From the NCBI GenBank assembly GCA_020722215.1, contig DYLG01000009.1, positions 1-34,306 of the forward strand: a DNA stretch of 34,306 nucleotides, in the 5' to 3' direction. Both the position numbers and the translations under genes were made by a program. Below the pieces are notes generated by a model. It had not been told where the DNA came from, did not search any database, and saw only the letters and a list, made by a program, of their open reading frames with translations. Shown piece after piece: positions 1 to 8,818 of the stretch (its first letter is position 1; every line of letters starts with the position of its first letter). The stretch is from Desulfomonile tiedjei (GTDB lineage Bacteria > Desulfobacterota > Desulfomonilia > Desulfomonilales > Desulfomonilaceae).

Positions 1-211
1 TCAAGACCTGTTGTTTGCACCTTTGCAACCCCTCAGTTACAGACTGCGGAGAAGGCCCCTCCCTGCCGCCCGTGACTGAGGACTTGCTGATAACCCTTAG
101 TTCTTGTTGACTGGAAGCGGTGCGTCGGTTAACATGCGGATATGACGCAAGTCATTGTCTCGCCCGGCACTTTCAATGAGTGCTAACCCAGCCCCAGACG
201 GTGAAATGCGA

Positions 212-1846
212 ATGAGCGATTGGGACAAGACCAAAGAGCAATTGCTGAGAGAATTGGAGCAAGCTCCCAAGAACATTGAGAAGCCGCGCGATGCCTCGTC
301 GCCTATAGCAGAGATCGACCAGGCCGCGCTTTTCACGGAGAAGTTGCCTCGTTTGCTCATTGATAACTCACCCTTGGCCATAATTCTCTGCGACGTAACC
401 GGAGCAATTCGCGATGTGAATGCCGCATTTGCTCAACTGATGGAGAGTTCTTCCGTCGAAGAGGTCAGTCGGATCAATGTGTTGACATTTCCTCCCTTGA
501 TGAATGCAGGCGTCTCGGACGATATACGGAAGTGTCTTGAGTCCGAAGGCTCAATCGTAAGCGAACGGCAGATTACGAATGTGTCGGGACGGCAGGTTCA
601 CGTCAGGGTTCGCGCAGTGGGGATCGGCGAGGGTGGCGGGTTTGCAGGCGCCCTGGTGATCCTTGAGGACATAACCGAGAGAAGAAGATTTGAAGAATCT
701 TTGGTAGACGCGGAGCGTTTCAAGTCGCTCAAAGTCATGGCCGGTTCCCTGGCGCACAGCTTCAATGAAGTGCTTCAAATTGTTCTGGCCGGAGCCCAGG
801 CAGCCCTGGAAGACATTGAATCGGGCGATCTCGCCAAGGCCAAATCGAATCTCCTGCAGGTCTTGGACAGCACGAGATCCAACTCGGAGCCGGTCATGCG
901 GCTTCAGAGATTTGCCGGGCTGCGATCGGACATTTCTTCCATTGAGGGGGATGTGTTTGATCTTTCGTACGTGGCGAGCTTGGCCGCACGGATGACGCGG
1001 CCATGGTGGGACACGGCTGCCAATGGAAAAGAGATCGGACTCACACAGGACCTTGCCGACGGATGCCTTGTCAGAGGGAAGCTGGACGAGTTGTTCGAGG
1101 TGGTGGTGAGCCTCATCAACAACGCTGCCGAAGCCATGCCGGAGGGTGGGGACGTGCACGTGGCCACGTGGACCAAAGGGGATGCGGTCCATCTGTCCGT
1201 CCGTGACAACGGCAGCGGCATTCCGGAAGAACACCTCAATGACGTCTTCAAACCGTTCTGGACATCCAAGGGCACGCGCGCTACCGGCCTGGGGCTTGCT
1301 CGAAGCCTGGAAACGGTGAGACGACACAAAGGTGATATCTCGGTTGAAAGCATCAAGGGAAAGGGCGCGCAGTTCACTGTGACGCTTCCGCGTGCCGAGA
1401 AAATGGCCCGGGAGGCCGTCCCCGTCATCAGGCGCGCCGAGATGCCCCGACTGAAACTTCTGGTCATAGATGACACGGAAGGCGTTGTCCGGATGGTTCG
1501 GGACGGCCTTACCAAACTTGGTCAAGACGTATTTACCGCGTTGTCCGGCGAGGAAGGGGTTGAGATATTCCGCAACACCCCAATTGATCTGGTGATTTGC
1601 GATCTCGTCATGCCTGGAATGAGCGGTTGGGCGGTCGGCAAAGCGGTCCGCGAAATCTGTTCCGAACGGAGCCGGCGGAAGACACCCTTTATTCTGCTTA
1701 CGGGTTGGGGCGGACAGTTGGGGGAATATGAAAAGGTAGCCGAGTCCGGAGTGGACGTTATCGTGGAGAAGCCGGTGGACAATCGCATGCTTATGGAGGT
1801 TGCCTGGGATCTGGTTCGGCAATCGGAGGAAGCCTCTTTCCGATAG
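212..1846 (+). CDS. Hybrid sensor histidine kinase (PAS - kinase - receiver)
   Basis: A soluble hybrid sensor kinase of 544 residues with no membrane segment, so it probably senses a cytoplasmic signal. In order it has an acidic N-terminus, a PAS domain (about residues 48-165, ending in the typical 'EDITERRR' linker), a dimerisation helix with H182 in 'LAHSFNEVL', an HATPase domain (N box 'INNAAEAMP' near 303, 'DNGSGIP' at 332, 'GLGLA' near 359) and a C-terminal receiver (from about 415) with phospho-acceptor D464 in 'ICDLVMPG'. The H-box resembles the 'AHDFNN' type, with D changed to S. I chose ATG at 212 because GGTGA at 200-204 lies 7 nt upstream; ATG 176 and TTG 155 are in frame but lack a ribosome site. 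No DNA-binding output domain is present, so phosphate probably passes to another protein. The ankyrin gene follows 40 nt downstream. Confidence 0.9.
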   Translation: MSDWDKTKEQLLRELEQAPKNIEKPRDASSPIAEIDQAALFTEKLPRLLIDNSPLAIILCDVTGAIRDVNAAFAQLMESSSVEEVSRINVLTFPPLMNAGVSDDIRKCLESEGSIVSERQITNVSGRQVHVRVRAVGIGEGGGFAGALVILEDITERRRFEESLVDAERFKSLKVMAGSLAHSFNEVLQIVLAGAQAALEDIESGDLAKAKSNLLQVLDSTRSNSEPVMRLQRFAGLRSDISSIEGDVFDLSYVASLAARMTRPWWDTAANGKEIGLTQDLADGCLVRGKLDELFEVVVSLINNAAEAMPEGGDVHVATWTKGDAVHLSVRDNGSGIPEEHLNDVFKPFWTSKGTRATGLGLARSLETVRRHKGDISVESIKGKGAQFTVTLPRAEKMAREAVPVIRRAEMPRLKLLVIDDTEGVVRMVRDGLTKLGQDVFTALSGEEGVEIFRNTPIDLVICDLVMPGMSGWAVGKAVREICSERSRRKTPFILLTGWGGQLGEYEKVAESGVDVIVEKPVDNRMLMEVAWDLVRQSEEASFR

Positions 1847-1886
1847 AAGCGTGCCGCCGCCCGAAGTTGAGCACAGGTGGCAAGAA

Positions 1887-2642
1887 GTGGCATCAATCGC
1901 TTGTCTTCAATGCGGAAAAGAAGTCACGCTGCCGGCCGTTGAGTGCGGGATCTGCGGCGCTTCGATAGAGCATGCTCTTGCCGACGCTGCCGGCATGGGT
2001 AACGGGGAACTCGCCGGAAAGCTCCTCGAATCCGGATTGTCCGCAAACGCCAGAGACAAAAGGGCCGCGACAGCTCTGAGCCTGGCTTGCCGGCAAGGTC
2101 ATACGGAACTGGTCAGGATGCTGCTGGACCATGGGGCGGACGTGACGCTGAAAGACAACTTCGGCTGGACGCCATTGATGTGGGCCGCTGCTGCTACCGG
2201 CGATGCCGAGGCCACGAGGATGCTCCTCGAGAAGGGAGCGAACACCGAGACCGTAGACCAGTATGCGGCCACACCGCTCATGAAGGCCTGCCGCAGGGGA
2301 TTCGAGGACGTTGTCAAAGTGCTCCTGGCAATGGGCGCAAATGTCAATGCCAAGGACGAAATGGGCCGTACCGCGCTCATGCGTACAGCTTGGCGCAACC
2401 ATTTCCGGGTCGCTCAACTTCTTCTGGAAGCAGGAGCCGATCATGGGGCTCAGGACAATTACGGCGCTACTGCTTTGATCGCGGCTGCCGCGGAAGGCCG
2501 GACTGAAGTTGCCCGTATCCTCCTGGAAGCGAAAGCAGACGTTCATGTCAGGGACCGCAACGGATGGACCGCGCTCATGTGGGCGTGCTGCTCCGGTAAC
2601 GCGACCCTGGTGAAGCTTCTCAAGGATTATGGGGCTGAATAA
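1887..2642 (+). CDS. Zinc-ribbon and ankyrin-repeat protein
   Basis: A 251-residue protein with an N-terminal CxxC-x10-CxxC zinc ribbon (C6, C9, C20, C23) and then about six ankyrin repeats that fill the rest, recognised by recurring 'G.T.L..A...G....V..LL..GA' units. Ankyrin repeats bind other proteins; no enzymatic domain is visible. The GTG start at 1887 is preceded by AGGTGG (1875-1880) with a 6-nt spacer. The open frame extends upstream to a TTG at 1800, inside the kinase gene, but that stretch has no family resemblance. The gene lies 40 nt after the hybrid kinase on the same strand and probably shares its transcript, so it may be a partner or output adaptor of the kinase; that link is inference. 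It ends only 3 nt from the end of the convergent gene, leaving no room for a separate terminator. Confidence 0.85.
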   Translation: MASIACLQCGKEVTLPAVECGICGASIEHALADAAGMGNGELAGKLLESGLSANARDKRAATALSLACRQGHTELVRMLLDHGADVTLKDNFGWTPLMWAAAATGDAEATRMLLEKGANTETVDQYAATPLMKACRRGFEDVVKVLLAMGANVNAKDEMGRTALMRTAWRNHFRVAQLLLEAGADHGAQDNYGATALIAAAAEGRTEVARILLEAKADVHVRDRNGWTALMWACCSGNATLVKLLKDYGAE

Positions 2643-2645
2643 GAA

Positions 2646-3095
2646 TCAAGCCGACACCATGGCCTTTGAGATACGCGCGTTCTCCTTGATTGCCAGGCCT
2701 TCCGAACCCACCTGGATGATTACGCAGATCTTTTCGTGGAGCTTATCCACGACCAGCGGTGCGTGCGAGCCGCCCGCTGCAAGGAGTCGCTCGTGCGGCA
2801 GAATCATGATTGTGCCGGACCCTAGTGGGTCGATTGTTTCGTTGAAGCGGACAATGAAGCTGCCCGATTCGAGCTTCCACCAGCCGTAAGTCTCTTCGGG
2901 GGTCTTCTTCTCCGGTTTGAGGCTCACACAGGACGCTTCCTCGTATTCCCCACCACCGAAATCAAGGCTGCCGCCCCGATTGACCTTGCTCACGCTGCGA
3001 ACCGTGAGATCAACGGAAAACGCGGCCTGTTGTTTCCGGGCCGAAATGAGCCCTTCCGTGAAACGCAGAATGTCCGATCCGCTCAACAGGTTCAT
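2646..3095 (-). CDS. dUTPase/dCTP-deaminase-fold protein (putative)
   Basis: A protein of 149 residues. Its second half follows the trimeric dUTPase/dCTP deaminase pattern: 'GSGTIMILPHERLL' where that family has its Arg-Ser-rich loop, 'VVDKLHEKICVIIQV' for the outer strands, and 'ENARISKAMV' matching the 'G.RIAQL' strand. I recognise the fold only from this pattern. Catalytic residues are not all evident, so it may be a non-enzymatic or divergent member. The start ATG at 3095 has AGGTGC just upstream; ATGs at 3107 and 3110 are alternatives without a good ribosome site. It lies downstream of the OMP-decarboxylase homologue, which fits a pyrimidine role, but about 190 nt with a palindromic repeat separates them. 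It could instead be an uncharacterised conserved protein. Confidence 0.6.
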   Translation of the reverse strand: MNLLSGSDILRFTEGLISARKQQAAFSVDLTVRSVSKVNRGGSLDFGGGEYEEASCVSLKPEKKTPEETYGWWKLESGSFIVRFNETIDPLGSGTIMILPHERLLAAGGSHAPLVVDKLHEKICVIIQVGSEGLAIKENARISKAMVSA

Positions 3096-3188
3096 GAAGC
3101 ACCTCATCATTTCGGCCGGCAAACGGACTGCCCGAAGCCAAGGCCCTCCGCGAAGCAACCCATGCGTCCGTTTCGTAATCCGGCCGTC

Positions 3189-3281
3189 GTAGGGGCGACC
3201 GGCCGGTCGCCCCTACTTCAACCGACCCCGCGCTCGCATGTGAACCACAAGAACCCGCAATATTTTTGTCCCGGCGGGCTC
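3189..3281. repeat. Composite dispersed repeat, copy 1 (28-bp palindrome plus tail)
   Basis: Positions 3189-3216 form a perfect 28-bp palindrome, GTAGGGGCGACCGG joined to its own reverse complement. The following stretch to 3281 (from 'ttcaaccgacc' to 'cggcgggctct') is repeated with changes at 15894-15992 and, in part, at 9104-9192. The copy runs right up to the stop codon (3282) of the minus-strand gene, so it would form the 3' end of that transcript. It could work as a terminator or an mRNA-protecting structure. Confidence 0.85.
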
Positions 3282-4085
3282 TCAGTCGAGACTCTCCTCA
3301 GTAACCCGATCCCTGATCCCAATTATCTCCCTGGCCGCTTCAGCAGGATCGTCCGCTTTGAATATCGCGGACCCCACTATGGCTGCGGACTCGGGGCCGA
3401 CGATTTCCATCCATTTCCGGAACTGGTCTTCGAGGCTTCTTCCAAGGCGGTCCTGGCGACCGAATCCGGGACACCAGACCGGCCGCGAGGTCATGGACCT
3501 GTACCGCTTCAATACATCGGGTCTCGTAGCTGGACCGATGTATCCGTAAACCCCGAGAGCTTCCCCCAGCATTAGGATCGCGTCGGTAATGTCCCTGCAA
3601 TGACTGTCCGGATGAAAATCCGGATTCAGTCCGGCTCGGGCCGTTGCTTCACGCAGTATGGGCGCCTCAACGGGTCGCGAGAAAAACAGTTCGGCTCCCG
3701 CGTGGCTCATCATGGGGAGCAACAGCACCTTTATGCCTTCCTCTTTGGCGGTCAACACGGACTCAGCGACGGACACGGGCCCCGGAAAACCGTGAACGGT
3801 GACGTGGGAGGCTCCCGAACCTGCCAGGGCATGGATGAGCTTTGCATTGGTTCCGTGCCATCCGCCCTTTGACGAGAAGCCGATATCGGCGATTTTCAGA
3901 TCGACCAGTACAGGCCGGTCACCGACCAGATCTCTGACCCTTTTCACCAGGTCTGCGCCGCTCCGGATGAGGGTTGCGGCAGCGATTTTCACTCCGTCCA
4001 CGATCCGGCCCGTGGTTCGCACCAGGGTGAGAACGTCTTCCGGGGATTCAAGGTCCGCTGCGAGAATTATGAAATATCGGGACAT
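3282..4085 (-). CDS. pyrF: Orotidine-5'-phosphate decarboxylase family protein
   Basis: Homologue of OMP decarboxylase, which converts OMP to UMP in the last step of de novo pyrimidine synthesis. It has 267 residues. The signature residues are in place: D11 on strand 1, K33 on strand 2, and the D62-x-K64-x-x-D67 motif ('DLKIAD') on strand 3; near the C-terminus 'IVGSAIFKADDP' matches the phosphate-binding strand. It is longer than compact OMP decarboxylases (roughly 210-240 residues), mainly through an insert after the 'MMSHAGAELFF' strand. ATG 4085 is preceded by AGGAAGGA; the open frame upstream overlaps the regulator gene and is not used. The gene starts 41 nt after the sigma-54 regulator and probably shares its transcript. 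The symbol is by family; a related decarboxylase of the same superfamily is possible. Confidence 0.78.
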   Translation of the reverse strand: MSRYFIILAADLESPEDVLTLVRTTGRIVDGVKIAAATLIRSGADLVKRVRDLVGDRPVLVDLKIADIGFSSKGGWHGTNAKLIHALAGSGASHVTVHGFPGPVSVAESVLTAKEEGIKVLLLPMMSHAGAELFFSRPVEAPILREATARAGLNPDFHPDSHCRDITDAILMLGEALGVYGYIGPATRPDVLKRYRSMTSRPVWCPGFGRQDRLGRSLEDQFRKWMEIVGPESAAIVGSAIFKADDPAEAAREIIGIRDRVTEESLD

Positions 4086-4126
4086 GCAATTCCTTCCTGA
4101 ACAAAGTCTCATGGAGCGCACAGGCG

Positions 4127-5521
4127 CTACTGTGCGCTTTCGTCCGTATCCATGCCCAGCTTCACAAGGCGGTATCGCAGGGAACGAAGCGTTATCCCCA
4201 GGAGCCTGGCAGCTTTGCCCCGATTGCCGCCGCTCATTGCCAGCGCTCTGCTGATGAGCTTCCTTTCCAAGTCTTCGGTAACCTTGTCCAGATCGATTCC
4301 GTTGGGAGGTATGTCCATCTGGACGGACGCCGGACTTGAAGGAGCCCTCTCCAACAGCGTGGACGGGAGATGCTCGGCAGTGAGCTGGCTGGACTGCTCC
4401 AGGGTAACGCATCTTTCTATAATGTTTTCCAATTCTCTTACGTTGCCTGGGTAGTCGTGGTTGCAGAGCACCCGGATGGCAAGAGAAGAGACCTTTTCAA
4501 TGTGCTTGCCCTGCGCCCTTACGAACTTCTTGAGGAAGTGGTCCACAAGGAGGGGTATGTCGTCGCTGCGTTCCCTGAGGGGCGGAACCCTAATGCGTAT
4601 GACGTTAAGCCGGTAGTACAAGTCCTCGCGGAACGCTCCCTGCTCCATGGCTTTTTCGAGGTTTCTATTGGTGGCTGCAATGACCCGGGTGTCCACCTTC
4701 CTGTCTTCCGTGTCTCCAACTCGTCGGAATTCTCGGTCCTGGATGAAGCGCAGCAGCTTGGGCTGCACAGAGAGGGGGATTTCGCCGACCTCGTCCAGAA
4801 ACAAAGTTCCCGAATGAGCCGCCTCAACCAGTCCGGGCTTGCTGGCTACGGCTCCGGTGAACGAACCCTTCACATGGCCGAACATCTCAGATTCAAGGAG
4901 GCTCTCGGGTATGGCCGAGCAGTTGACGGTGACGAAAGGCTTGTTAGCCCTGGTAGAAAGCAGGTGAATGGCCTTGGCGATCAGTTCCTTTCCTGTGCCT
5001 GACTCGCCCTGAATGAGGACCCCGGCCCTGGACGGAGCCACTTTGGTAATCAGGTCGAAGATTTCCAGCATTTCCGGCGTGTTACCAATGATGTTCTTGA
5101 ATCGAGGCTCCCGTTGGCCGGCCTTGTCCAGTCGCTGGGCTTCGTTCCGCAGCCTCCCCGCGTCCAGGGCGTTACGAATGATTGCGCGCAGGTCGTCAAT
5201 TTGAAATGGTTTGGATATGTAGTCGTAAGCGCCTTCCCGCACTGCACGAATGGCGTCGTTCACGGAGGCATAGGCCGTTATGGCGATCACCGGCGCCCAT
5301 GGGTTTACCGAGCGGATTTCCCGAATGAGATCCAGTCCGCTCATTCCGCCCATCTTGACGTCGGTGAGTACGAGGTCGGGTTGGTCCTTCTTGTATAATT
5401 CCACCCCTTGTTCGCCGCTGGACGCGGTGACGACCTCATAGCCGTCGCTGGCGAGCATGATCTCCAACATCTCCAGCATGCTCTGCTCGTCATCCACTAC
5501 CAGTAGGCGTTCAGAGGCCAT
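4127..5521 (-). CDS. Sigma-54-dependent response regulator (NtrC/PilR type)
   Basis: A 464-residue activator of RpoN-dependent promoters. It has a receiver domain (residues 1-120, phospho-acceptor D54, acid pair D10/D11, K104), a AAA+ domain with Walker A 'GESGTGKE' (172-179), the sigma-54 contact loop 'GSFTGA' (219-224, with the second residue Ser rather than Ala) and Walker B 'LFLDE' ending at 244, and a C-terminal Fis-type helix-turn-helix ('GKAARLLGITLRSLRYRL'). The ATG at 5521 lies inside the end of the upstream kinase gene (11-nt overlap), so the pair is translationally coupled and they are cognate partners. Its targets are unknown; no clear -24/-12 sigma-54 promoter was noticed nearby. 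Confidence 0.93.
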   Translation of the reverse strand: MASERLLVVDDEQSMLEMLEIMLASDGYEVVTASSGEQGVELYKKDQPDLVLTDVKMGGMSGLDLIREIRSVNPWAPVIAITAYASVNDAIRAVREGAYDYISKPFQIDDLRAIIRNALDAGRLRNEAQRLDKAGQREPRFKNIIGNTPEMLEIFDLITKVAPSRAGVLIQGESGTGKELIAKAIHLLSTRANKPFVTVNCSAIPESLLESEMFGHVKGSFTGAVASKPGLVEAAHSGTLFLDEVGEIPLSVQPKLLRFIQDREFRRVGDTEDRKVDTRVIAATNRNLEKAMEQGAFREDLYYRLNVIRIRVPPLRERSDDIPLLVDHFLKKFVRAQGKHIEKVSSLAIRVLCNHDYPGNVRELENIIERCVTLEQSSQLTAEHLPSTLLERAPSSPASVQMDIPPNGIDLDKVTEDLERKLISRALAMSGGNRGKAARLLGITLRSLRYRLVKLGMDTDESAQ

Positions 5522-7229
5522 TACGTGCTCCTTCAGGGCGGGTCCATACGCCGTTGGCCAACGGCAGCCGCACGATGAATCTCGTTCCGCCGCCCGGGCT
5601 GCTCTCGAATTCGATAGTCCCGTTGTGCGCCTCTATGATACTCAGAATTATCGGCAATCCCAACCCGGTCCCCGATTCCTTTGTGGTAGTAAACGGTTCG
5701 AATATCCTGTCGCCGAGTTCCGGGGGAATGCCGGGCCCATTGTCCTGGACGATGAGCACTGCCTGACCTGAGTCCGGGTCCGATTCCAGGATGACGCGGA
5801 CCAGTCCCCCATTCGGACATGCCTCCACCGCGTTGGTGAGAAGATTCCATACGGCCTGTTTGATGCGGGGAGGGTCGGCATTCACCTCCACTCCGGTGTT
5901 GATCAGCGTTTCCAGAGAATACTTTCCAGCGACCTTCGGATCCTTGGAAAACAGTTCCACAGCCTCCCGCACCACGTCGTTGAGCATCACCCTGGAGCTT
6001 CGGACCCTCCCCGGATTGACGGTGACCAGGAAATCGCTGAGCAATGAATTGAGACGATCCGATTCCCTGACCACGATATCCATCAGCTTCCGGTTCTTGG
6101 GGCCATCCGCCGGGAGTCGGGACAAGAGTTCGGCCGCTCCTCTCAGAGCTGCCAGCGGGTTGCGTATCTCATGGGCCATGCCCGCGGCCACGCGAACCAG
6201 CGCGGCCTGCTGCTCGTTGCGTTTGATCCGTTCCTCCATCCTCTTCAGATGCGTAACATCCTGGAATACGATGAGACGCCCTCGATAGAGGCCATCCACC
6301 CCTCTCAAATCGGAGACGGAGAGTTCCAGTAGCGCCTTTTCGCCCGCGATTTCCTTGACCGTTTCGTACTTTGCCTGACGCACACCGCTGGTTGAAATGT
6401 TCTCACCCAAGGTCGGAAATATGTCGGCGATTCTTACACTCACCAGATTCGCCAGCGTTGATCCCAGCAGTCTGGTTCCCGGAGCGTTGACATACGTCAC
6501 TCTGTCCGATTCATCAGTGGTTATGATTCCGTTCGGAATGGAGCGCACGATGTTGGAATGCAGATCCGAGAGCTTATTGTAGTCGGTCTCTCGAACGTTA
6601 AGGACTGCCCTGGTCCTCTGAAGCTGCTCGGCAATGGAACTGGACAGCCACGCAGCGAGAAAGAACACCGTGAAGTGGACCACCAACACCCACAAAGCAT
6701 AGTGTGGGGCTTCTCTGGCCAGCGAGCTTACCCATGGCCAATTGCTCTCAGGAATAGTTCCGTAGAACTCCAGGACTACCAAGAGACCGAACAGCACCGC
6801 CGCGGCCGATGCCGTAATAAGAGCCCCTCTTCGGAGATGGAGTATTCCCGAGGCAATAACGGGAAAAACATAGATCATTGAGAAGGCGCTCGCCACCCCG
6901 CCGGTGAAATACACAAGCACGGTGTAGTACACCACGTCCACCATGGACTGAAAAAACGCAAATCGCCACGCGTTGGGAATAAGAGGCAGGGCGAACGCGT
7001 AGAGGAGGCTGAGCAGGAACGTGACCCCGATCAGTGTATAAAGGGCCGCAACGGAACCGCTGGGTGTAGCCTCCCCGGATCTGGCCTGAAAGACGATCGT
7101 AGCGCCCAACAAGAGAGTGGTAACGACAAGTCTGAGCAGCATGAACCACTCGAGGCGCTTGCGGAAATCGAGCCCCCCCAAGGACTGCTCAGGAAGAATC
7201 AGATCGAAAATCATCCGGATGGTACTCAA
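5511..7229 (-). CDS. Membrane sensor histidine kinase (PilS/NtrB-like)
   Basis: A 572-residue kinase with an N-terminal block of about six membrane helices (residues ~25-200), no large periplasmic loop, then a PAS domain (from 'SIPNGIITTDESDRVTYVN'), a dimerisation domain with H353 in 'AGMAHEIRNPLAALRG', and an HATPase domain with 'WNLLTNAVEA', 'DNGPGIP' and 'GTGLGL'. This architecture matches PilS, the type IV pilus regulator sensor, and related kinases, but no pilus genes are in the window, so I give no symbol. The start is a TTG at 7229 with a strong GGGAGGG seven nt upstream; an in-frame ATG at 7214 has no such site. It overlaps the response-regulator gene by 11 nt. Confidence 0.9.
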   Translation of the reverse strand: MSTIRMIFDLILPEQSLGGLDFRKRLEWFMLLRLVVTTLLLGATIVFQARSGEATPSGSVAALYTLIGVTFLLSLLYAFALPLIPNAWRFAFFQSMVDVVYYTVLVYFTGGVASAFSMIYVFPVIASGILHLRRGALITASAAAVLFGLLVVLEFYGTIPESNWPWVSSLAREAPHYALWVLVVHFTVFFLAAWLSSSIAEQLQRTRAVLNVRETDYNKLSDLHSNIVRSIPNGIITTDESDRVTYVNAPGTRLLGSTLANLVSVRIADIFPTLGENISTSGVRQAKYETVKEIAGEKALLELSVSDLRGVDGLYRGRLIVFQDVTHLKRMEERIKRNEQQAALVRVAAGMAHEIRNPLAALRGAAELLSRLPADGPKNRKLMDIVVRESDRLNSLLSDFLVTVNPGRVRSSRVMLNDVVREAVELFSKDPKVAGKYSLETLINTGVEVNADPPRIKQAVWNLLTNAVEACPNGGLVRVILESDPDSGQAVLIVQDNGPGIPPELGDRIFEPFTTTKESGTGLGLPIILSIIEAHNGTIEFESSPGGGTRFIVRLPLANGVWTRPEGARNGL

Positions 7230-7272
7230 ACCGAAGCCCTCCCTCGTGGGTTCGGCTCTTGAACAATATTCA

Positions 7273-7327
7273 GTACCAAGACGCCGACGAGATATTCACA
7301 TAGCGATGCATTAATGCGCCTTGGTAC
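7273..7327. repeat. Inverted repeat between kinase and acyl-CoA synthetase genes
   Basis: GTACCAAG (7273-7280) pairs perfectly with CTTGGTAC (7320-7327), and three more base pairs (CGC/GCG) follow after one mismatch, leaving a loop of about 30 nt. It sits between the end of the synthetase gene (7331) and the start of the kinase gene (7229), both read leftward. It could be a transcript-end structure or an operator. There is no T-run to make it a classical terminator. Confidence 0.4.
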
Positions 7328-7330
7328 GGC

Positions 7331-8818
7331 CTAACTCCAACTGATGGGTTTTCCGTGCTGATCCCGGACTATCTCGGAGACGATGGTAACCTTTCGGGGG
7401 CATTTGTACCGTGACAGGTATTCCCTGCTGAAACGAATAATGTCGCGCTCACTGGGCCTGGCTCCTGTTTCCGGAACGATGAGCGCTTCTATGACTTCGC
7501 CCCTCATGAGGTCCGGCACTCCGACCAGCGCTACGTCGGCCACCGCCGGGTTGCGGATGAGGATCTCTTCCACTTCCTGGCAGTATACGTTGAAACCTGA
7601 GGTTATTATCAGGTCTTTTTTGAGTCCGGTCAGGGTCAGATATCCTTCCTGATCCATGAAGCCAAGATCGCCGGTGTACAGCCAGCCGTTTCGTATAACG
7701 GTTTCGGTCTCCTTGGGCTTCTGATAGTATCCCAGCATTACGCACGGCCCCTTTACCACCACCTCTCCTTCGGCGCCGGCAGGAACCGGATTCCCGTCAT
7801 CGTCGTGAACCTCATAAACCACATCCGGGATGGGCAGGCCCACCGAAGCGGGTTTGTTTGGAACCCGGATGTTGTTCCATGATACTACGGGCGAAGCCTC
7901 GGTGAGCCCGTACCCCTGATAAATATCTATCTTGTAACGGTCACAGAACTTCTCATAGATCTCCATGGAGAGGGGGGCGCCGCCGCTTATCGCAATTGTG
8001 AGGCTCGACAGATCCAAACCGCTGCACGCAGGGTGGTAAAGGAGTCCGTAATAGACCATGGGGACCATGCCGGTGAAGGAGATGCGCGCTTGCTGAAGCC
8101 ATGGGATCAATTTCCCGAAATCCACCCGCTCCACAAGGTATACGGCGCCGCCCACTTTCATAGTGCACAGGAGATTGACGGACGCTCCGAACGCGTGGAA
8201 CAGAGGGATGAGAGCAAGCCCGTGGTGTTCCGGGCCTCCGCCGCACTGATCTCGCAGCATGACCGAGTTGCTGTCCAGATTGCCGTGGCTCAGCGTTGCG
8301 CCGAGTGCTCTCCCGAGAAGCCCTGCCGTAAATATGATCACCGCGGGATCATCGGGTTTGAGGTCCATTGCACGCAGACGATCGGAATAGTCGGACTGGA
8401 TGTCCCCGAACGACACAGCGCCGGCCGCCGGCTCAGTGCTCACCACGGTTTGCAAGTACGGCGCCCGGTCCTTCAGGCTCTCCAGCTTCGAGAGCTGATC
8501 CTGCTTGCAAATTATCGCCCGAGGTTTGCATTCGGCAAAGCAGTGCTCCAATTCATGAACCGTGGACACAGGATTGAGTGTGACCGCGATTGCACCTATT
8601 CTCATGATTGCGAAGTAGCTGATCACGAATTCGAGCCGGTTCCCCATGAGCACGGCCACGCAGTCTCCTTTGCGTATGCCTGCCTTGATGAGGAAATTGG
8701 CCAATCTGTTTACGGACCTGAGCAGTTCCCCATAAGTCATGCTCCGGTCCTCGAACACCAGAGCTTTGTGATCCGGCATCTTTTCTGCAAACAAATCAAC
8801 AATCTCGCTGAGGTTCAT
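7331..8818 (-). CDS. AMP-forming acyl-CoA synthetase (ANL superfamily)
   Basis: A 495-residue adenylate-forming enzyme expected to activate a fatty or aromatic acid to its CoA thioester with ATP. Motifs are A5 'GYGLTEASPV', A7 'YTGDLGF', A8 'GLKKDLIITSGFNVY' and the C-terminal catalytic lysine in 'QHGKPISW'. The A3 phosphate loop reads 'FTAGLLGRALGA' instead of the usual T-S-G-T-T-G-x-P-K-G, so the second Thr and the Lys are replaced, and the A8 Arg is Leu. Related variants may be normal in anaerobe synthetases, but ATP binding could be altered. The ATG at 8818 has GGAG upstream. It is a single gene, 101 nt before the kinase gene; substrate cannot be told from sequence. Confidence 0.88.
   Translation of the reverse strand: MNLSEIVDLFAEKMPDHKALVFEDRSMTYGELLRSVNRLANFLIKAGIRKGDCVAVLMGNRLEFVISYFAIMRIGAIAVTLNPVSTVHELEHCFAECKPRAIICKQDQLSKLESLKDRAPYLQTVVSTEPAAGAVSFGDIQSDYSDRLRAMDLKPDDPAVIIFTAGLLGRALGATLSHGNLDSNSVMLRDQCGGGPEHHGLALIPLFHAFGASVNLLCTMKVGGAVYLVERVDFGKLIPWLQQARISFTGMVPMVYYGLLYHPACSGLDLSSLTIAISGGAPLSMEIYEKFCDRYKIDIYQGYGLTEASPVVSWNNIRVPNKPASVGLPIPDVVYEVHDDDGNPVPAGAEGEVVVKGPCVMLGYYQKPKETETVIRNGWLYTGDLGFMDQEGYLTLTGLKKDLIITSGFNVYCQEVEEILIRNPAVADVALVGVPDLMRGEVIEALIVPETGARPSERDIIRFSREYLSRYKCPRKVTIVSEIVRDQHGKPISWS

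Noticed and set aside
551-1822. Long minus-strand open frame of 423 codons inside the hybrid kinase gene
   Set aside because: It is the antisense shadow of a clear kinase gene; its translation has no family pattern and no ribosome site.
3030-3575. Plus-strand frame of 181 codons crossing the palindromic repeat
   Set aside because: It runs through a repeat and antisense to two real genes; composition is Pro/Arg-rich nonsense.
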